A stretch of 64,000 bases of DNA from Bedellia somnulentella (GCA_963576735.1 OY755175.1:3054401-3118400), one strand, 5' to 3'. Positions 30,935 through 42,740 are shown, numbered from the stretch's first letter. Notes: generated by a model not told the origin, from the sequence alone. Made by a program: numbers and translations.

Positions 30935-31052
30935 ACATACATATGCTCACGGCCATAAATCCCAAAAAGGGGTAGCCAGAGCTAGAAACTCCTTAGCCGC
31001 ATTTGGAAGTTGATAGGGGAGAAGATATATACCCTATCCCCTTAGTCGTCTC
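30935..31052 (-). mobile_element. SINE-2 copy, 5'-truncated
   Basis: CATATGCTCACGGCCATAAA, GGGGTAGCCAGAGCTAG, CCCCTTAGTCGTCTCTTA. The head is missing and the middle is shortened. Confidence 0.6.
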
Positions 31053-31087
31053 TTAAAATTAAATAATTGATCTCATATATTGATTAT

Positions 31088-31335
31088 GCTGTGTAGCCTC
31101 GGCTTAGAATAACACTACCCCATTTCTTGCCGTGTTGTGCTGATGCGGCGACTTAGGGTATTGGGGCTTTTATAGTGTTTTTCGGCGATCGGTTGGAGAT
31201 TTAACCAACCAACTACCAATATTTATTTTACAATCTTTTCCCCACTCAATTTCCAAAAGTGGCTGAGGAATTTCTAATTCTGAAGCTCTGTCTAGCCCTT
31301 TTAGGGATTTGTAACCGTGAACATATGGTGTATTT
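31088..31335 (+). mobile_element. SINE-2 copy
   Basis: GCTGTGTAGCCTCGGCTTAG, GATGCGGCGACTTAGGG, AAAGTGGCTGAGGAATTTCT, GGGATTTGTAACCGTGAAC. Confidence 0.7.
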
Positions 31336-31547
31336 ATGTTGGCATATTTAAAAATTATATATTCTGACAGGTAACAACCCGTGACTACGGCACCAGAAGG
31401 TGTGCCAAAACGTCGGGCAAACATATCACGTTAGGGGTTCTAAAAATATTCGTTGGTTAATCCCGATTATTACTATACATAATGTCTACAAACCGCGAGA
31501 GTTTAAAAAGTATATTTAAAAATCTATAAAAACATATACGTAATTTG

Positions 31548-31800
31548 CTATGTAGTGTCGGCTTAGAATAGCACTACCTCATTTCTTCCGGTGGGTGCAC
31601 GTAAGAGGCGACTAACGGTATTGCGGCTTTTAAGGGATTTTTGGGCGATGCGGTTGGAGACCCATCACCAACAACCTTTATTTTACCATCTTTTCCCCAC
31701 TCAACTTTCCAAAAGTGGCTGAGGAATTTCTAATTCCTAAGCTATGGCTACCCCTTCTAGGGATTTATAGCCGTGAGTATATGTATGTACGAGTATGTAA
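31548..31800 (+). mobile_element. SINE-2 copy, near full length
   Basis: GCTATGTAGTGTCGGCTTAG, GTAAGAGGCGACTAACGG, GATGCGGTTGGAGACCC, AGGGATTTATAGCCGTGAGT and ATATGTATGTA. Confidence 0.8.
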
Positions 31801-31817
31801 TGATATGTAAATACGTA

Positions 31818-32135
31818 ATGTGATATTTCACAGGAGCACACATGTCTATAGTAAAAAATAAAAATTGTGGCTTTCAAATCAGATATCTTATCGGCATTTC
31901 AACTTAGAGATTCCTTACAATGACGGATGTTCACCTGAACTTACAATCTGATCCCCACACAACTACCATAAGTGAGTAATTTCTAATTCTGAAGCTCTGT
32001 CTACTACTTCCAGAGATTTCGTGAGTATTAATGTGACATTTAACAGGAGCAGTGCCATATGTCTACAGCAAAAAATAAGAATTGTGGCAGAAATATCAAA
32101 TATTTGTTCGGCATTTTGTCGTGAAGGTTTCTTGC
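31818..32135 (+). repeat. Imperfect tandem duplication (~210-bp unit) with SINE-2 fragment
   Basis: 31820-31915 (ATTTCACAGGAGCACACATG, AAAATTGTGGC, CGGCATTT) recurs at 32033-32130 (ATTTAACAGGAGCAGTGCCA, AGAATTGTGGC, CGGCATTT). A SINE-2 3' fragment (31937-32025) lies between the copies. Confidence 0.5.
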
Positions 32136-32289
32136 GGTTGTTTACCTCAAACAGACGTATAAAAGGAATCGGTTTTTCCTTTCGTTTGTAATACCATAAC
32201 TAAATATAGCCTAAATTACCTAGTCCCGCGATACATTCTGTTCTTCATATAAACCTAGTTTGAATAATGTAAAAAGTAAAGTAAAAGTG

Positions 32290-32610
32290 TGAAAAGTGTG
32301 GTGTGAAAGATGATATTGTAAGAAAGATAGAAAAAAGGATATTGAGATGGTTTGGGCACATAGAGAGGATGGATGATAGAAAATTGGTAAAAGGGATCTA
32401 TAGAGCTAGTGTGGATGGTAATGTTTGTAGAGGACGACCACGGAGAACACACTTGGACCAAATTGAGAGTGTGCTCAAAAAGGCTGGCGTCCGAAGTATG
32501 AAGAATAAAAGAGCATGTATGAAAAGATTGATGGATGTAAACGAAGCTAGAGAGGTTTGTCAGGATCGTACGAAGTTGCGATCGATAGTCTCTGCCTACC
32601 TACAGAATCT
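32290..32610 (+). mobile_element. LINE-W C-terminal fragment, open reading frame intact
   Basis: An open frame from 32303 encodes RWFGHIERMDDRKLVKGIYR, GRPRRTHLDQIESVLKKAG, VRSMKNKRACMKRLMDV and CQDRTKLRSIVSAY. This is the conserved C-terminal end of the polyprotein of several LINE clades, after the RT domain (family knowledge). It is 5'-truncated, and the 3' hairpin is lost after GTCTCTGCCTAC. It is not a host gene. Confidence 0.8.
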
Positions 32611-32779
32611 ACTAAACCATCAAATATGATATGTGGTGGTGGGGCGGCTTCTTCAACTTAATAAAAATAAACAAAGTTAATAATAAATAACAATAAATAA
32701 ACTTTCGAATTAACTCTACAGCTTCTTGGTAGCTGTCTGCCTTAAATAGAGACGAAACAAAAAATTTGAATGTTTTTGA

Positions 32780-32965
32780 CATGAAAACCTCATGTGGGGA
32801 TTATTACTAATAAAAGATAAATAAAGGAAAGAAAAATTTTCACTGGAAGCCATTGACACTGTTGCTGTTGGCAGAGCGACGACGGGAGCGTATTCGCTGG
32901 GTGCAAAGTAGGGGGTGGGCGAACTCGAATCGATCACAGCGCGCACTGTGGCAAAAAAAGGAACA
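32780..32965 (-). mobile_element. SINE-1 fragment
   Basis: GACATGAAAACCTCATGTGG and GGGATTATTACTAATAAAAG, TAAATAAAGGAAAGAAAAAT, then a broken tRNA-like part with GGCAGAGCGACGACGGG and CGAATCGATC. Confidence 0.45.
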
Positions 32966-33261
32966 TTCGGCGGCTAATCAAGTGTAATTGAAATGATGGA
33001 AAATATTCATAGTACTAAAATTTACAAATAATGCCAAGTTAATATATTTTCGCATGTCGGAAATGATGGAAAAACATTCATCTGCAATATTTATGCACAT
33101 AATGGCAAAGATATATGTGATTCTGAAGTTCAAACTGAAATATCAAGCAATTGAATTTGAAATTGAAGATTATCAAGTTTGGCAAAAAAAAACCAAGCAC
33201 CAAGGATGTAATACTATTGTAAAGACTTTCGCTCATGGAGCCACCTTGCTTGCAAATGCCG

Positions 33262-33720
33262 CCGGCTTGCTTTCATCCAAATTACAGTAACACTAGAGCC
33301 ATTATTGATGGTACAGAGTTTTAAGTAGAAATACCATCTACACGTGTGTGGTGCTACAAGAAAGGATTTACTGCAAAGGTGCTCATAGGTATTACACCCG
33401 GAGGCTTCATTTCCTTTATATCAAAAGTGGCCGGTGGAAGGAAAAGCTATGCTCAAATAACAGTTGAATCAGGATTAGTTGATTAGGTATTTAGAAAATG
33501 GAGACATTGTTTTGGCTGACAAAGGACTTCCACAAATAAAGAAAATTTAAATGAAAGTGGAAAAGAAATAGGAATTGTTATGCCACCTTTTCGAAGTGAT
33601 AAAAGGGAATTTTCAAGAGATGAGACAGATGCTACTTACATCGGTATCGCTTGGGTTAGGATTCATGTCGATAATGCAACGGCTGAGACTTTATTAAAAC
33701 TTGTTTGCCATACAGATTAA
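33262..33720 (+). pseudogene. Decayed DDE_Tnp_4-type transposase
   Basis: Frames broken by stops and shifts read YSNTRAIIDGTEF (first acidic site), VEIPSTRVW, CYKKGFTAKVLIGITPGGFI, SFISKVAGGRKSYAQITVES, a shifted LADKG-like part (33510), GIVMPPFRSDKREFSRDETD and VRIHV. The order matches the IS5/PIF-like DDE domain (DDE_Tnp_4). Internal TAA stops (33322, 33483) and missing bases show it is dead. An open frame at 33054-33290 just before it shows no domain I recognise. Confidence 0.65.
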
Positions 33721-33834
33721 ATTTTGCATATTTGTTGTGTATTAGTAAATTTGCAGAACTCAATAAAACAAAATATATAACACAATTTACTTTTATTTAA
33801 GAACACAATAATAGAACAGAACAATATATAAAAG

Positions 33835-34030
33835 ATGTTATTAAAGGAAAGAAAAATTTTGACACTGGCGGGGTTCGAACCCGCGACCTTCGGGTATACG
33901 CCCCCGTCGCGTCGCTCTGCCAACTGAGCTACAGTGTCAGTTGGCATCCAGCGCGAAATTTCTCTATCCTTTGTTTCTTTTTTACACGTTCAAGTAGTGT
34001 TTGCGTTTCCTACCTCCAAATTTTAACTAA
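33835..34030 (-). mobile_element. SINE-1 copy with tRNA-like core
   Basis: tRNA-like core 33862-33941 on the minus strand: A box TAGCTCAGTTGGCAGAGCG, B box GGTTCGAACCC, paired acceptor arms GACACTG/CAGTGTC. Followed by AAATTTTTCTTTCC. The sequence 5' of the core (GGTAGGAAACGCAAACACTA) matches the copy at 508-763. Confidence 0.65.
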
Positions 34031-34111
34031 TTCGGACGGCCACTTGTCTACCTTTTCAGATAGAATGCAAATGTTGGAAACGCCTAACTATGACATAATT
34101 TAATGTTTTTT

Positions 34112-34280
34112 GACATGAATTCCTCATGTGGGGATTATTACTCATAATTAAAGATGTTATTAAAGGAAAGAAAAATACCCGAAGGTCGCGGGTTCGAACC
34201 CCGCCAGTGTCGAAATTTTTCTTTCCTTTAATAACATCTTTTATTTATGAGTAATAATCCCCACGTGAGGAATTCATGTC
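34112..34280. repeat. Long near-perfect palindrome built from SINE-1 ends
   Basis: Arms 34112-34175 and 34216-34280 (about 64-65 nt) are inverted copies with about two differences and one extra A. The 40-nt centre is a half tRNA-like sequence with the B box GGTTCGAACCC. Confidence 0.8.
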
Positions 34281-34849
34281 ATAAAACATTAAATTAGAAC
34301 AATATACTTTAACAGATAATCAACAACAGTATTAACCTAACTTCATAATTTTTATACATTTATTATGTTTTTACCAGTAAAAGAACGCTTTGGCAGAATC
34401 TATTATTATTTTCAGATTTAATTTCTTTCACATCTTGCACATGTTGAGCTAAAACCAATTTTCTTCCTTTTATTGTCGTTTGTTGTTGGAAAGTGATTTC
34501 ATGTGTTTTTGCTTGGAATCCAGTTTTTATAATTAATTTGGCCATATTTAACTGAAAATACATAAAAAGAGTTCATTACTGACAACAATACAGTCATAAA
34601 TTATCATCTGCAATATTTATAAAATTACATTTCTTTACTTCTGTACTTACTTTTCGTGAAGTCAGCGGCGAGTAATTTATTTATTGTCACTCTAGACGGG
34701 TAATACAATACATCAGCGTTATTATCGACGCTATAGATTTACATGATCAAATAGAATATATATAAATTACGATACTTTCTTGAAATTATTTGTTTGTTTA
34801 CAGCCGCCCATTTGACATTTCAATGTCCGCCATAATTGTGAACGCTAGT

Positions 34850-34970
34850 TGGCGCTGCCGTCGCGCACCCAGCGAATACCCGAGGTCGCGGGTGTCGGAC
34901 CCCGCCGCGCCGGTGTCAAAATTTTTTTTTCCTTTATTTATGTTTTATTTATTAGAAATAAAGAATGTCA
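34850..34970 (+). mobile_element. SINE-1 3' part
   Basis: GCGAATACCCGAGGTCGCGG, degenerate B box, GGTGTCAAAATTTTTTTTTC, CTTTATTTATGTTTTATTTA. Confidence 0.45.
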
Positions 34971-35132
34971 TTATCCGTAAGGGGTTCAGTGTATTGCCAT
35001 TGTGAATGTATGAACAACATAAGACAAAATATTGAATCTGGTCGATCAGGGTGCAGAAACAAAATAATTATTGTTTTACGGAATTATTTTTGCAGTTTGT
35101 GTACTAAACTTCGTTTGATTTTCGCTCTATTT

Positions 35133-35647
35133 AGCTTAGATAAAAATAAAAGAAGAAGATGCGGCGTGAGCGTACAAATTGTCAACTAAATATGGGCCTT
35201 ATCGGTTTATCACAACACCGCACTACATCCATACGAACTGATACGAACACACACGACATGACGCAAAGATAAAGATAGAGCGATGGGCTCGTATAGTCTG
35301 TCTCTGTCTCTTAAACATGTCAGATTTCAAGGATAAAATGGCCGAAATTAATAATATTTTGCTTGTAAATATATTTTTGGTGTATTTACGCATGAAACGT
35401 GATTCCCTGTGATTTGTTTTTACGCCTTGAATGATTTGTGCACTGAATAAAGGCACAGCCAGGCATTTTAAGCGCGAATTGTATGAAAATTTTAATTTCG
35501 ATGTCAAAGATTATGTCAGCTCGTCGACTTGAAGTATCGTAGCGGACTAAACTCGACTGGAGCAAACCAAGTACATTGTACTCAGTTTAGTAGGACCACG
35601 CGCGGGCAGAGGTTGCCGCATCTTCTTCTTTTATTTTTATCTAAGCT
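35133..35647. repeat. 33-bp perfect inverted repeats, 449 bp apart
   Basis: The left arm 35133-35165 (AGCTTAGATAAAAATAAAAG, then AAGAAGATGCGGC) is the exact reverse complement of 35615-35647. The interior has no recognised gene. It could be a TIR element or a remnant of an inverted duplication. Target duplications were not found. Confidence 0.5.
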
Positions 35648-35699
35648 ATTTAGTGAAGTTCTCTCTATGCTGTATGTATAGGCATAGGACATTTCATTT

Positions 35700-37690
35700 A
35701 AATGCTTCGGTTGCTAAACTTAGTAAATAGAATGTTTTATTTCTAGTTTTGCCTTATCATATTTTCATTCTGATCAGGTTTATATTATTTGTAAGATGGG
35801 AATTCTAGCGATAAGTTGCTTCTGTACACCTAATAGGTTGGCTTGGAGAAAGTATGGGCATTATATTACTATTTGAGGATTAATATATAACTTTAAACTA
35901 AAGCAAAACTTCGATATCTTACTTTTTAAGTGCAAAGAACTATTCCCTTTATTCTCTTGTTTATCATACGAGCACCTCAAGCGTAAACAAATAATAAAAT
36001 CAAAATATAAATAAATATTTCATCGTTGACAAATGCTGAGAACGCCATCTATTGGATAAAACAAGAACTGTTTTAATGTTCATTCCTAGCGCTAACGCTC
36101 ATATCGTGGGTATTGGCAAGGTGCCGTTCTGTTAGTAAGTAATATGTATCATAGATGGCGCTGACGTCGATGTTTATTTTTGAAAGTTTCACGCATGTGC
36201 GCCCTCGCGCGTGTCAGTCTATTTTGGGCACCCTCGCACATTCTATTTTCACCTGAGTTTTCGTATACTACTTCGAGTTTATGGTGCCCTGGTAGCTGTG
36301 GTACGAAACGTGTCCGCCGTGACGTAACAGACATGCCCGTCACTCAATGTCTTCTTATCTATTAATTGTCAATGTGACATTCTTTCGCCATATTATCTTT
36401 TTTAATGAAATAATATTGTGTTGTGGCTTATATTAGGGATTCACTTTAACAATGAGCTAAATTAGTATTTTCTAAGATTTTCACGATTGCACATTATAAT
36501 TGAAACAACTTTAAAAATAATGTAATAATACGCGATTAAAATATCCGAAAATCAAAAGTTGTTTCAATTATAATGAGCTAAATTTTTAACTGTCCTGTAA
36601 AGTTTGATAGGCAACAAGACCAACAAAGATAAACAAATAAAACATGTTTTTTAAATATCTCAAATGTCTTAACATTAATACTAGTGTTTTAAAATATAAA
36701 TATCTTTATCATTAAATTATGCTTTGTGGTCTAAAAAATAACGAGAGATGTAAATTAATTGAACTCATTGAAAGCATTGATAATTGCATAACATTATTAA
36801 ATTAGTCTTAGTATTAGTAGTTATGTTTATTTGTAAAGTCTGTCAACCCCGCACTGCGCCAGCAATGTCGACTATTGCCATATCAACCCATCGATTGGGG
36901 TAGGGTCATGCCCCTCGAAGGGGTTATTACATGATTTTATGAATAGGTACATTTATTAATATCTAAAGGATAAGGGTAGGATAAAGTAGGCAATTTAATT
37001 TAGTATGTACTTATAAGACAACATAACAAAATACGTCGTAAAAAAACCATACACATTCTAAACCTATGCATTTAGTACGTTCAATTGTAGGAATTACTGT
37101 CACTATGTACAAAATGTACAACAAGGAATAAATGTCAAAATGTTCTTTTCAGAATGTGACGTCATGTTTCAAATTACGACCAAAGTTTCCTTGAAATTTC
37201 AGTAATAAGGTTAGAAGTACCAAGGCGACAGAGATACAATAGTAGAATATTTCAGGCATGTAATTCAATAGAAACTTCATGTCTCACGTATGCTAAAGAT
37301 GAAGACATTATCGTTATTTTTTGTTTTTTTTTTTTGGAATGCATAAAATATATTCTAAAATTTTGGATATTTGATGCAACCATGTTTTTCAGTTTTGATT
37401 TTATAAATTGGTATTTTAATAATAATGTTTTAATGATGTTTTTTTTTTATATAAAATTATATGTATAACCGTGTCATTTACCTTATAAAGTAAGAACATA
37501 ATATTTTTACATTTTTTTTAAATAATCCCTTTAATTAACATGGAAATTATGCAACCGATTTTTTTAGATAATATATTTGTATACATTTTAAAACTCCTAG
37601 GCTTGCGTTACTATTTTATTCAAGCCGCTTAATATTATATTTTTAAATAATATTTTTCCTGGAGAACTTGATCATTCTATGCTATTCTGC
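35700..37690. other. Non-coding stretch
   Basis: Mostly unique AT-rich DNA, with a GC-richer patch at 36130-36330 (GCATGTGCGCCCTCGCGCGT). The short frames there look accidental. Between 36425 and 36580 there is a weak inverted pair (ATTATAATTGAAACAACTTT, AAAGTTGTTTCAATTATAAT). No gene recognised. Confidence 0.4.
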
Positions 37691-37699
37691 TACTCGAAG

Positions 37700-38180
37700 C
37701 TAACTAACCCAACTTTTCAGACTGCTTGGCGCTTCCGAAATTAGATCTAATGGCATCTCTTTCGCTCTCATGCATAAATACGTATCTAATACTGCGCTCT
37801 CTCTAAGCTTTTCTTAGCTTTCCCGAGCATGCGCAGAACGTCCGGGCGCACATGTAGTTAGATCTCCTGGTTACTTTTGATGCCCTAGTAGAGGGCGCGC
37901 CTAGGGCGGACGCCTCGCACCGCCTAACGCCGCCTCCGCCCAAGTTCCGCGGTTCCGCCCGCCCAGAATCACGTTCGGCCCCAACTGACACGGTCCTGCG
38001 ATATCAGAGAGCGCGCGAAAAGTTCAAACGGTTTTCGAATAGAATCAGTTTGATATAACGGCATTATATTTTGAAAATTTTTGTTCAAAAATTTTAATTT
38101 GTGGAAATTTAAGTTTTGTTAGTTTTAATATTATTTATTGGTGATATAATTAAGTGTTTGTGTTGAGTGTGTGTCTACAG
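37700..38180 (+). promoter_or_regulatory. CpG-rich patch, candidate promoter/5' region
   Basis: 37800-38000 is rich in G, C and CpG (CGGACGCCTCGCACCGCCTA, TTCCGCGGTTCCGCCCGCC) in otherwise AT-rich DNA. It lies directly upstream of a candidate exon. A CpG-rich promoter of a housekeeping or developmental gene is an inference. Confidence 0.35.
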
Positions 38181-38258
38181 GTGAAGCGGCGGATGTGCCT
38201 TCGTCGGTGGCAGTTACAGCGATTCTGCGAAATATGAGGAAGCATCCTTCCGCTCCAG
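38181..38258 (+). CDS. Candidate 5' coding exon of an unrecognised gene
   Basis: The 78-nt segment lies between TCTACAG and the donor CCAG|GTATTT. One frame is open throughout and reads GEAADVPSSVAVTAILRNMR then KHPSAP, with typical coding composition. It contains an ATG at 38233 (MRKHPSAP), so it could be either an internal phase-1/phase-1 exon or a first coding exon. The upstream frame is open to 38150 without an ATG. If real, the following intron would extend beyond 25 kb and contain the repeats to its right. Product unknown. Confidence 0.33.
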
Positions 38259-40320
38259 GTATTTATTTACTCATTTGTTATTGCTTTCTTGTTTTTATAA
38301 TGATTGATGACATTATGACAGTGATCATAATTAAATGATATACTACATAAATTATTTACTTTTACATATGCCAGTTCTTATAAACAGATAATAAAAAAAT
38401 GCAAAATAAAGTTATTTTTTTGGTCTATTATAAAATTTTTAGGAAAAAATAAATCGCTTTATTTTGGGGCAGGTTTCCATCCAAAGGGGTTGGCTGCAAT
38501 TGGATAAATACACCATTGTGATTTTTTTCTCACCAGATCAGGTTGGCTGCATTACCCCTTTGGATAAATGTAATTACACCAAAGTGTGTTTTTTTAAAAT
38601 TTAATAAAATATTAACAGTAAATTAACTCGCCATTTTGTTGTTATCATTGAGACATACAAAATATAAAACAAATCCAGCAATGAGACATGACAGCGAAAT
38701 ATTTCGCGAAAACAAACAGATTTAGGAATGTAAAAAAGGTAAATAAGAAATACTCTACCTTTTGCTAAATTGGGTCGGTTTCATCCACCACAGTATAATT
38801 TGCGAATCACACTCAATTACCCTTATTACTCTTGACGACTTTGCCGAATATCTTTGAATGTGAAATGTATTGTTTATCAAATTGAACTTGTTAACAAAAC
38901 TAGGTCAAAAACACTGAATACAAAAAGGTGTACTTAATAAAGGTCTGTTTCTGTATAGAACTTAATAAATTTAGTTGTTGTAATTAATTTCCTAGAGTGT
39001 TTGCTCTCGAATATCCAAATATAAGACTTAGCGATTATGTTAGTAGATCAGTTTTTTTTATGATGAAAACATCTTATTCCTAACTTTACATTTTCATGCG
39101 AAATCCTTTGATTTTGTTATAAAAATTATATGTAAATAAGCCCATAGAAATTCATGGTTTTAAACAATTGTCTAAGGGAATGTCGTGAAAATTAAATATG
39201 AAGAAACACTCATCTGGCTATTTTTAAAAAATTGATTAGGCACCAACATCAGTAGTTCCGCCCTAAAGTTATATGTTTTAAGACATGAAGTTATTAAAAT
39301 AACAAAGTAAACAAAAAGAGCAGTCTGTCCATCAGATTGAATCGAAATTTAATTTTTCGAGCTTTGAAGGCAGCACCACTACTTAAACTGCTAGGTAGGG
39401 CGCGAAAAATTTAGGGTCCCCATTAGATCCTTCAGTCAAGAGTCATCCCTAAAAAAATTGCGCTATCCATAAATGCATTGTTTTAATATTTCGTTATCAT
39501 TACTTTGAACATTTGATGATGCAAATTTAATACATTTAGATTTTTTGGCATCAAGTTTAACGTAATTTGAAGCAATCTTTCTTCGTTCTTGAGGGCAAAA
39601 AAAAAACTAGTGAATGCTTTAGGAACATGTTTTGTTTTTGCCACTATGAATAAGTTTGTAACCATACTCGAGAAATAAAAGCATAAAATTCTTTTCATCC
39701 CAAACGACGACAGAAAGCTGGGCAAATTACCACTTTTTTTTGAAGTGTCAAAACGTAAGCGAATGTTCTAAAAAATGACACCTTAAATTATTAGTTTTCA
39801 TACATAAATTAAACATATATCTTTCAACACGGGCCGCCGGGTAGTGTGGCTGGTCAATGTCGGCGGCCCGGGGGTCAGTGTGTATATTGCGCTTCAGATC
39901 AAGATGGGCCCAAAATGAAAACAATACAATGAATTTTGTTATACGACACAACGATATATTTAAACCCGACCCTTAGTTAATTTGATTTTATTTTCTATGA
40001 TTAAATAACCATCACTCATATTCATCAAATAAGTGTTGCCGTCACGAACATAGGATCAAGAAGAAAAACTATTTATGTATATAATTTAAAAGTGTAATAT
40101 TTCACAATACTACTTTTACAGAGTAATCAAAGTTTTTCTTAGCTCCCAAAACTCTGAAAACAGAACATTTCCCGCAGATAAAGTTGTGCAATCATCTCCC
40201 TTTTCAAAACATCGACAACTGTATTTACGCAAACAGTTTGAAGCAGCTTCCGTTTCCAGTACTTTGTAGTTATTCGATAAAGAAGTGTAATAATATGGTA
40301 ACTCAATTAAAAAGTTTAAT
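38259..40320. other. Non-coding stretch, possible intron
   Basis: Unique AT-rich sequence. Around 38470-38575 there are repeated GGTTGGCTGCA and CCAAAGGGG/CCCCTTTGG pieces in both orientations. A 10-bp GC hairpin lies at 39830-39870 (CGGGCCGCCG / CGGCGGCCCG). No gene recognised. Confidence 0.4.
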
Positions 40321-40321
40321 T

Positions 40322-40566
40322 CATACATACATATGATCACGGCTATAATTCCCTAAACGGGGTAGCCAGACTTTTGTAATGAGAAATTCCCCTGCCACTT
40401 TTGGAAGTTGAGAGGGAAAAAGATGGTAATAAAAATATTTGTCGGTGACGGGTCTCCAATTACTTCGCCCAAAAATCACTTAAAAAGTTAACCTTAGTCG
40501 CCTCTTACGATCGCCCATGGGTAGAAATGAGGTAGTGCTATTCTATGCCAACCCTACACAGCAAAA
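40322..40566 (-). mobile_element. SINE-2 copy, near full length
   Basis: CATACATACATATGATCACG, GGGGTAGCCAGACTTTTG, GGTGACGGGTCTCCAATTAC, TTAGTCGCCTCTTACGATCG, GGTAGTGCTATTCTATGCC. Confidence 0.75.
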
Positions 40567-40771
40567 GTTTAATACTTTGTAAATTAACTCTTAATGTCCT
40601 TAGTTTTGCCTGGCTCAAAATATAATGTATTTATGTCTTTTCAAAACTATCACTAAGCAAACAAAATCAGTATTATATATACACAGGGTTTACAATATAA
40701 ATCCTTGTGCTTTACATATTTTCTGTATTTCTTGTTTACGAGATTTTTGTCATCAGCACAAAACGCATAAT

Positions 40772-41100
40772 ACCGGGATTCGTGAAAATGCGGTGTGAAA
40801 GATGATACTGTAAAAATGATAGAGAAACGAATGTTGAGATGGTTTGGGCACATTGAGACGATGGATGATAGTAAATTGGTGAAAGAGATCTATAAAGCCA
40901 ATGTGGAAGGTAATGTTAGTAGAGGACAACTTCGGAGGACTCATTTGGACCAAATTGTGTGAATGTGCTCAAAAAGGCAGGCTTCCAAAGTATCAAGAAT
41001 AAAAAACATGTATAAAAATATTTATGGATGTGAAAGAAGCTAGATAAGTTATTCAGGATCGTACAAAGTGGCGATCGATAGTCTCTGCCTTCCCCATGTG
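40772..41100 (+). mobile_element. LINE-W C-terminal fragment
   Basis: AATGTTGAGATGGTTTGGGC, ACATTGAGACGATGGATGAT, AGGACAACTTCGGAGGACTC, TCAGGATCGTACAAAGTGGC and GATAGTCTCTGCCTTCCCCA. Frameshifted. Confidence 0.75.
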
Positions 41101-41104
41101 AGTG

Positions 41105-41700
41105 TATAGTAATTTATTTATTTATTTATTTATTTAACTTAAGGCACACAAACAGTACAATTACATTAATATACATAATGGCTTTTCAAAAAACATAAAT
41201 TTTCAGTAAAAGCACCTTAACTGTGTACACAGCATGACTTGCTTTGTGAGATTTTGATAAATTTAATAAAGTAATATTTAAAATCTATAACATTGTACAT
41301 AATTATGAAATAATGTGAAAAGATAACGTAATGAACAGTACATGAAATTATTTTCTATGAGAAAATAAATGACAGAAATAATAAAAAATAAGACAACATA
41401 ATTAAATGACTAAAATAATAACAATAATAATAAATTAATTTAACATAACAGAACAGAAGAGATAATTATAGTGAAACACATAAATTTAAGCATTTTTTGC
41501 GGAAATTACATAGCGAATTGTGATAGACGTCAGGGGCGCTATCGACATCTTCTTGGCTAGCACACAAAGAGTTATACAACTGGCACATTCTATGGACAGG
41601 GTTGTTGGCGGTGATATTTAAGCAAGTATAAAGAAGCAAGTATAAAAAGTGACATTCTTGTATAATAGAAACAACACATTCAGAACCAAGCAAATATTTA
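41105..41700 (-). mobile_element. LINE 3' fragment (unrelated to LINE-W)
   Basis: The left end is a TTTA run, i.e. an AAAT-type 3' tail on the minus strand, after TTTGTGTGCCTTAAG. A minus-strand frame (41693-41466) contains HRMCQLYNSLCASQEDVDSA and NFRKKCLNLCVSL, which resembles the C-terminus of a jockey-type LINE. The family assignment is an inference. Confidence 0.4.
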
Positions 41701-42740
41701 TTCTTTCGCTACCTGAAAATACACCGAGTAACGAACTCTGAACAATGGTTTTGTTGTTATATTTACAAATACGAAATTATTCGTGTCTCAATATCTCAGT
41801 ACTGACAATTCTCATGAATTTATAGTGCTTCTCTGTTTTGTTACTGTTCTTGAGCAATATTTAGGCGTTTTTTATTATTTAAACATAAATCAATTTCAAT
41901 AAAACAAAAATTTCCAAACCAACAACAGAGTTTTTGATAAATATCTACTAAGGTCGTCACAAGTAATCCAATTTAGATTCTGAAGAGCCTGTTAAAAGCG
42001 GTCTCTATGGAATGTTATGACGCCATTTTTATTAGTACATAAAAGAAATTTAATTGCATTGTTTATTGTTTTTCGCTTGCTCCGGAAGATTAAAAACGGT
42101 ATTTTATTTTTAACTCTGCTCTAAATATGTCATCGCAATAATCATGTTTTTTATGGCATGACGTCAGCAGGTGAGCTATCTGCTTGATTTATACAAACAG
42201 AGACTCCCCGTATTAATTCCCTATTGGACCAGGCAAGGACTCTATCGATCGCCACTTAATTACCCATATAATATTTTCGATCATGCACGCTTTTTTATTA
42301 TTATTATTTTGATAAAATATATTTTTGGTTTGTCATTTTGAACAGTTATGATGACACATATATTTACATAATGAAAATACAAGGACCAGACCTGTAGAAT
42401 TATAGATTAAACAATTATTTTTTTATTTTTGTGCAGGAAAAAGAGGCAGCAATTTCTAATTGTTGTGCTGTGGAGAATGTATTATTTGTAAGGTCCGATA
42501 ACCCTATTTTGTAATAAATGTATTGGTATTTATGTGGTACTACTATACCGCTCCAGAGTTGCACAGGTATAGTTTCCAGTTAAACATCCTAGTTTTCTTC
42601 AATCACTATTCCCCTTTCATGAAATTTACGGTAGCTTTCTGACTGTGAAAGAATTTTCATGATTAGTTCAGTACGCATTTCAGAATATAAGCCCATTATA
42701 TAAAATTAAAATGATGAAACTTTACTTAATAAATTGTATT
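41701..42740. other. Non-coding stretch
   Basis: Unique AT-rich DNA. A short LINE-W tail relic (42212-42258, TCTATCGATCGCCACTT) is the only thing I recognise. Confidence 0.35.

Noticed and set aside
32303..32629. Host gene encoding an RWFGHIERMDD protein
   Set aside because: The same fragment occurs about ten times, truncated at different points and with target duplications. It is the C-terminus of a LINE.
33054..33290. A separate gene before the DDE transposase relic
   Set aside because: No domain, no signal, and AT-rich codons. It is more likely accidental or part of the same dead element.
36149..36365. Overlapping frames in a GC-richer patch
   Set aside because: Both strands are open over the same short stretch, with no domain or splice context. 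I treat it as composition-driven.
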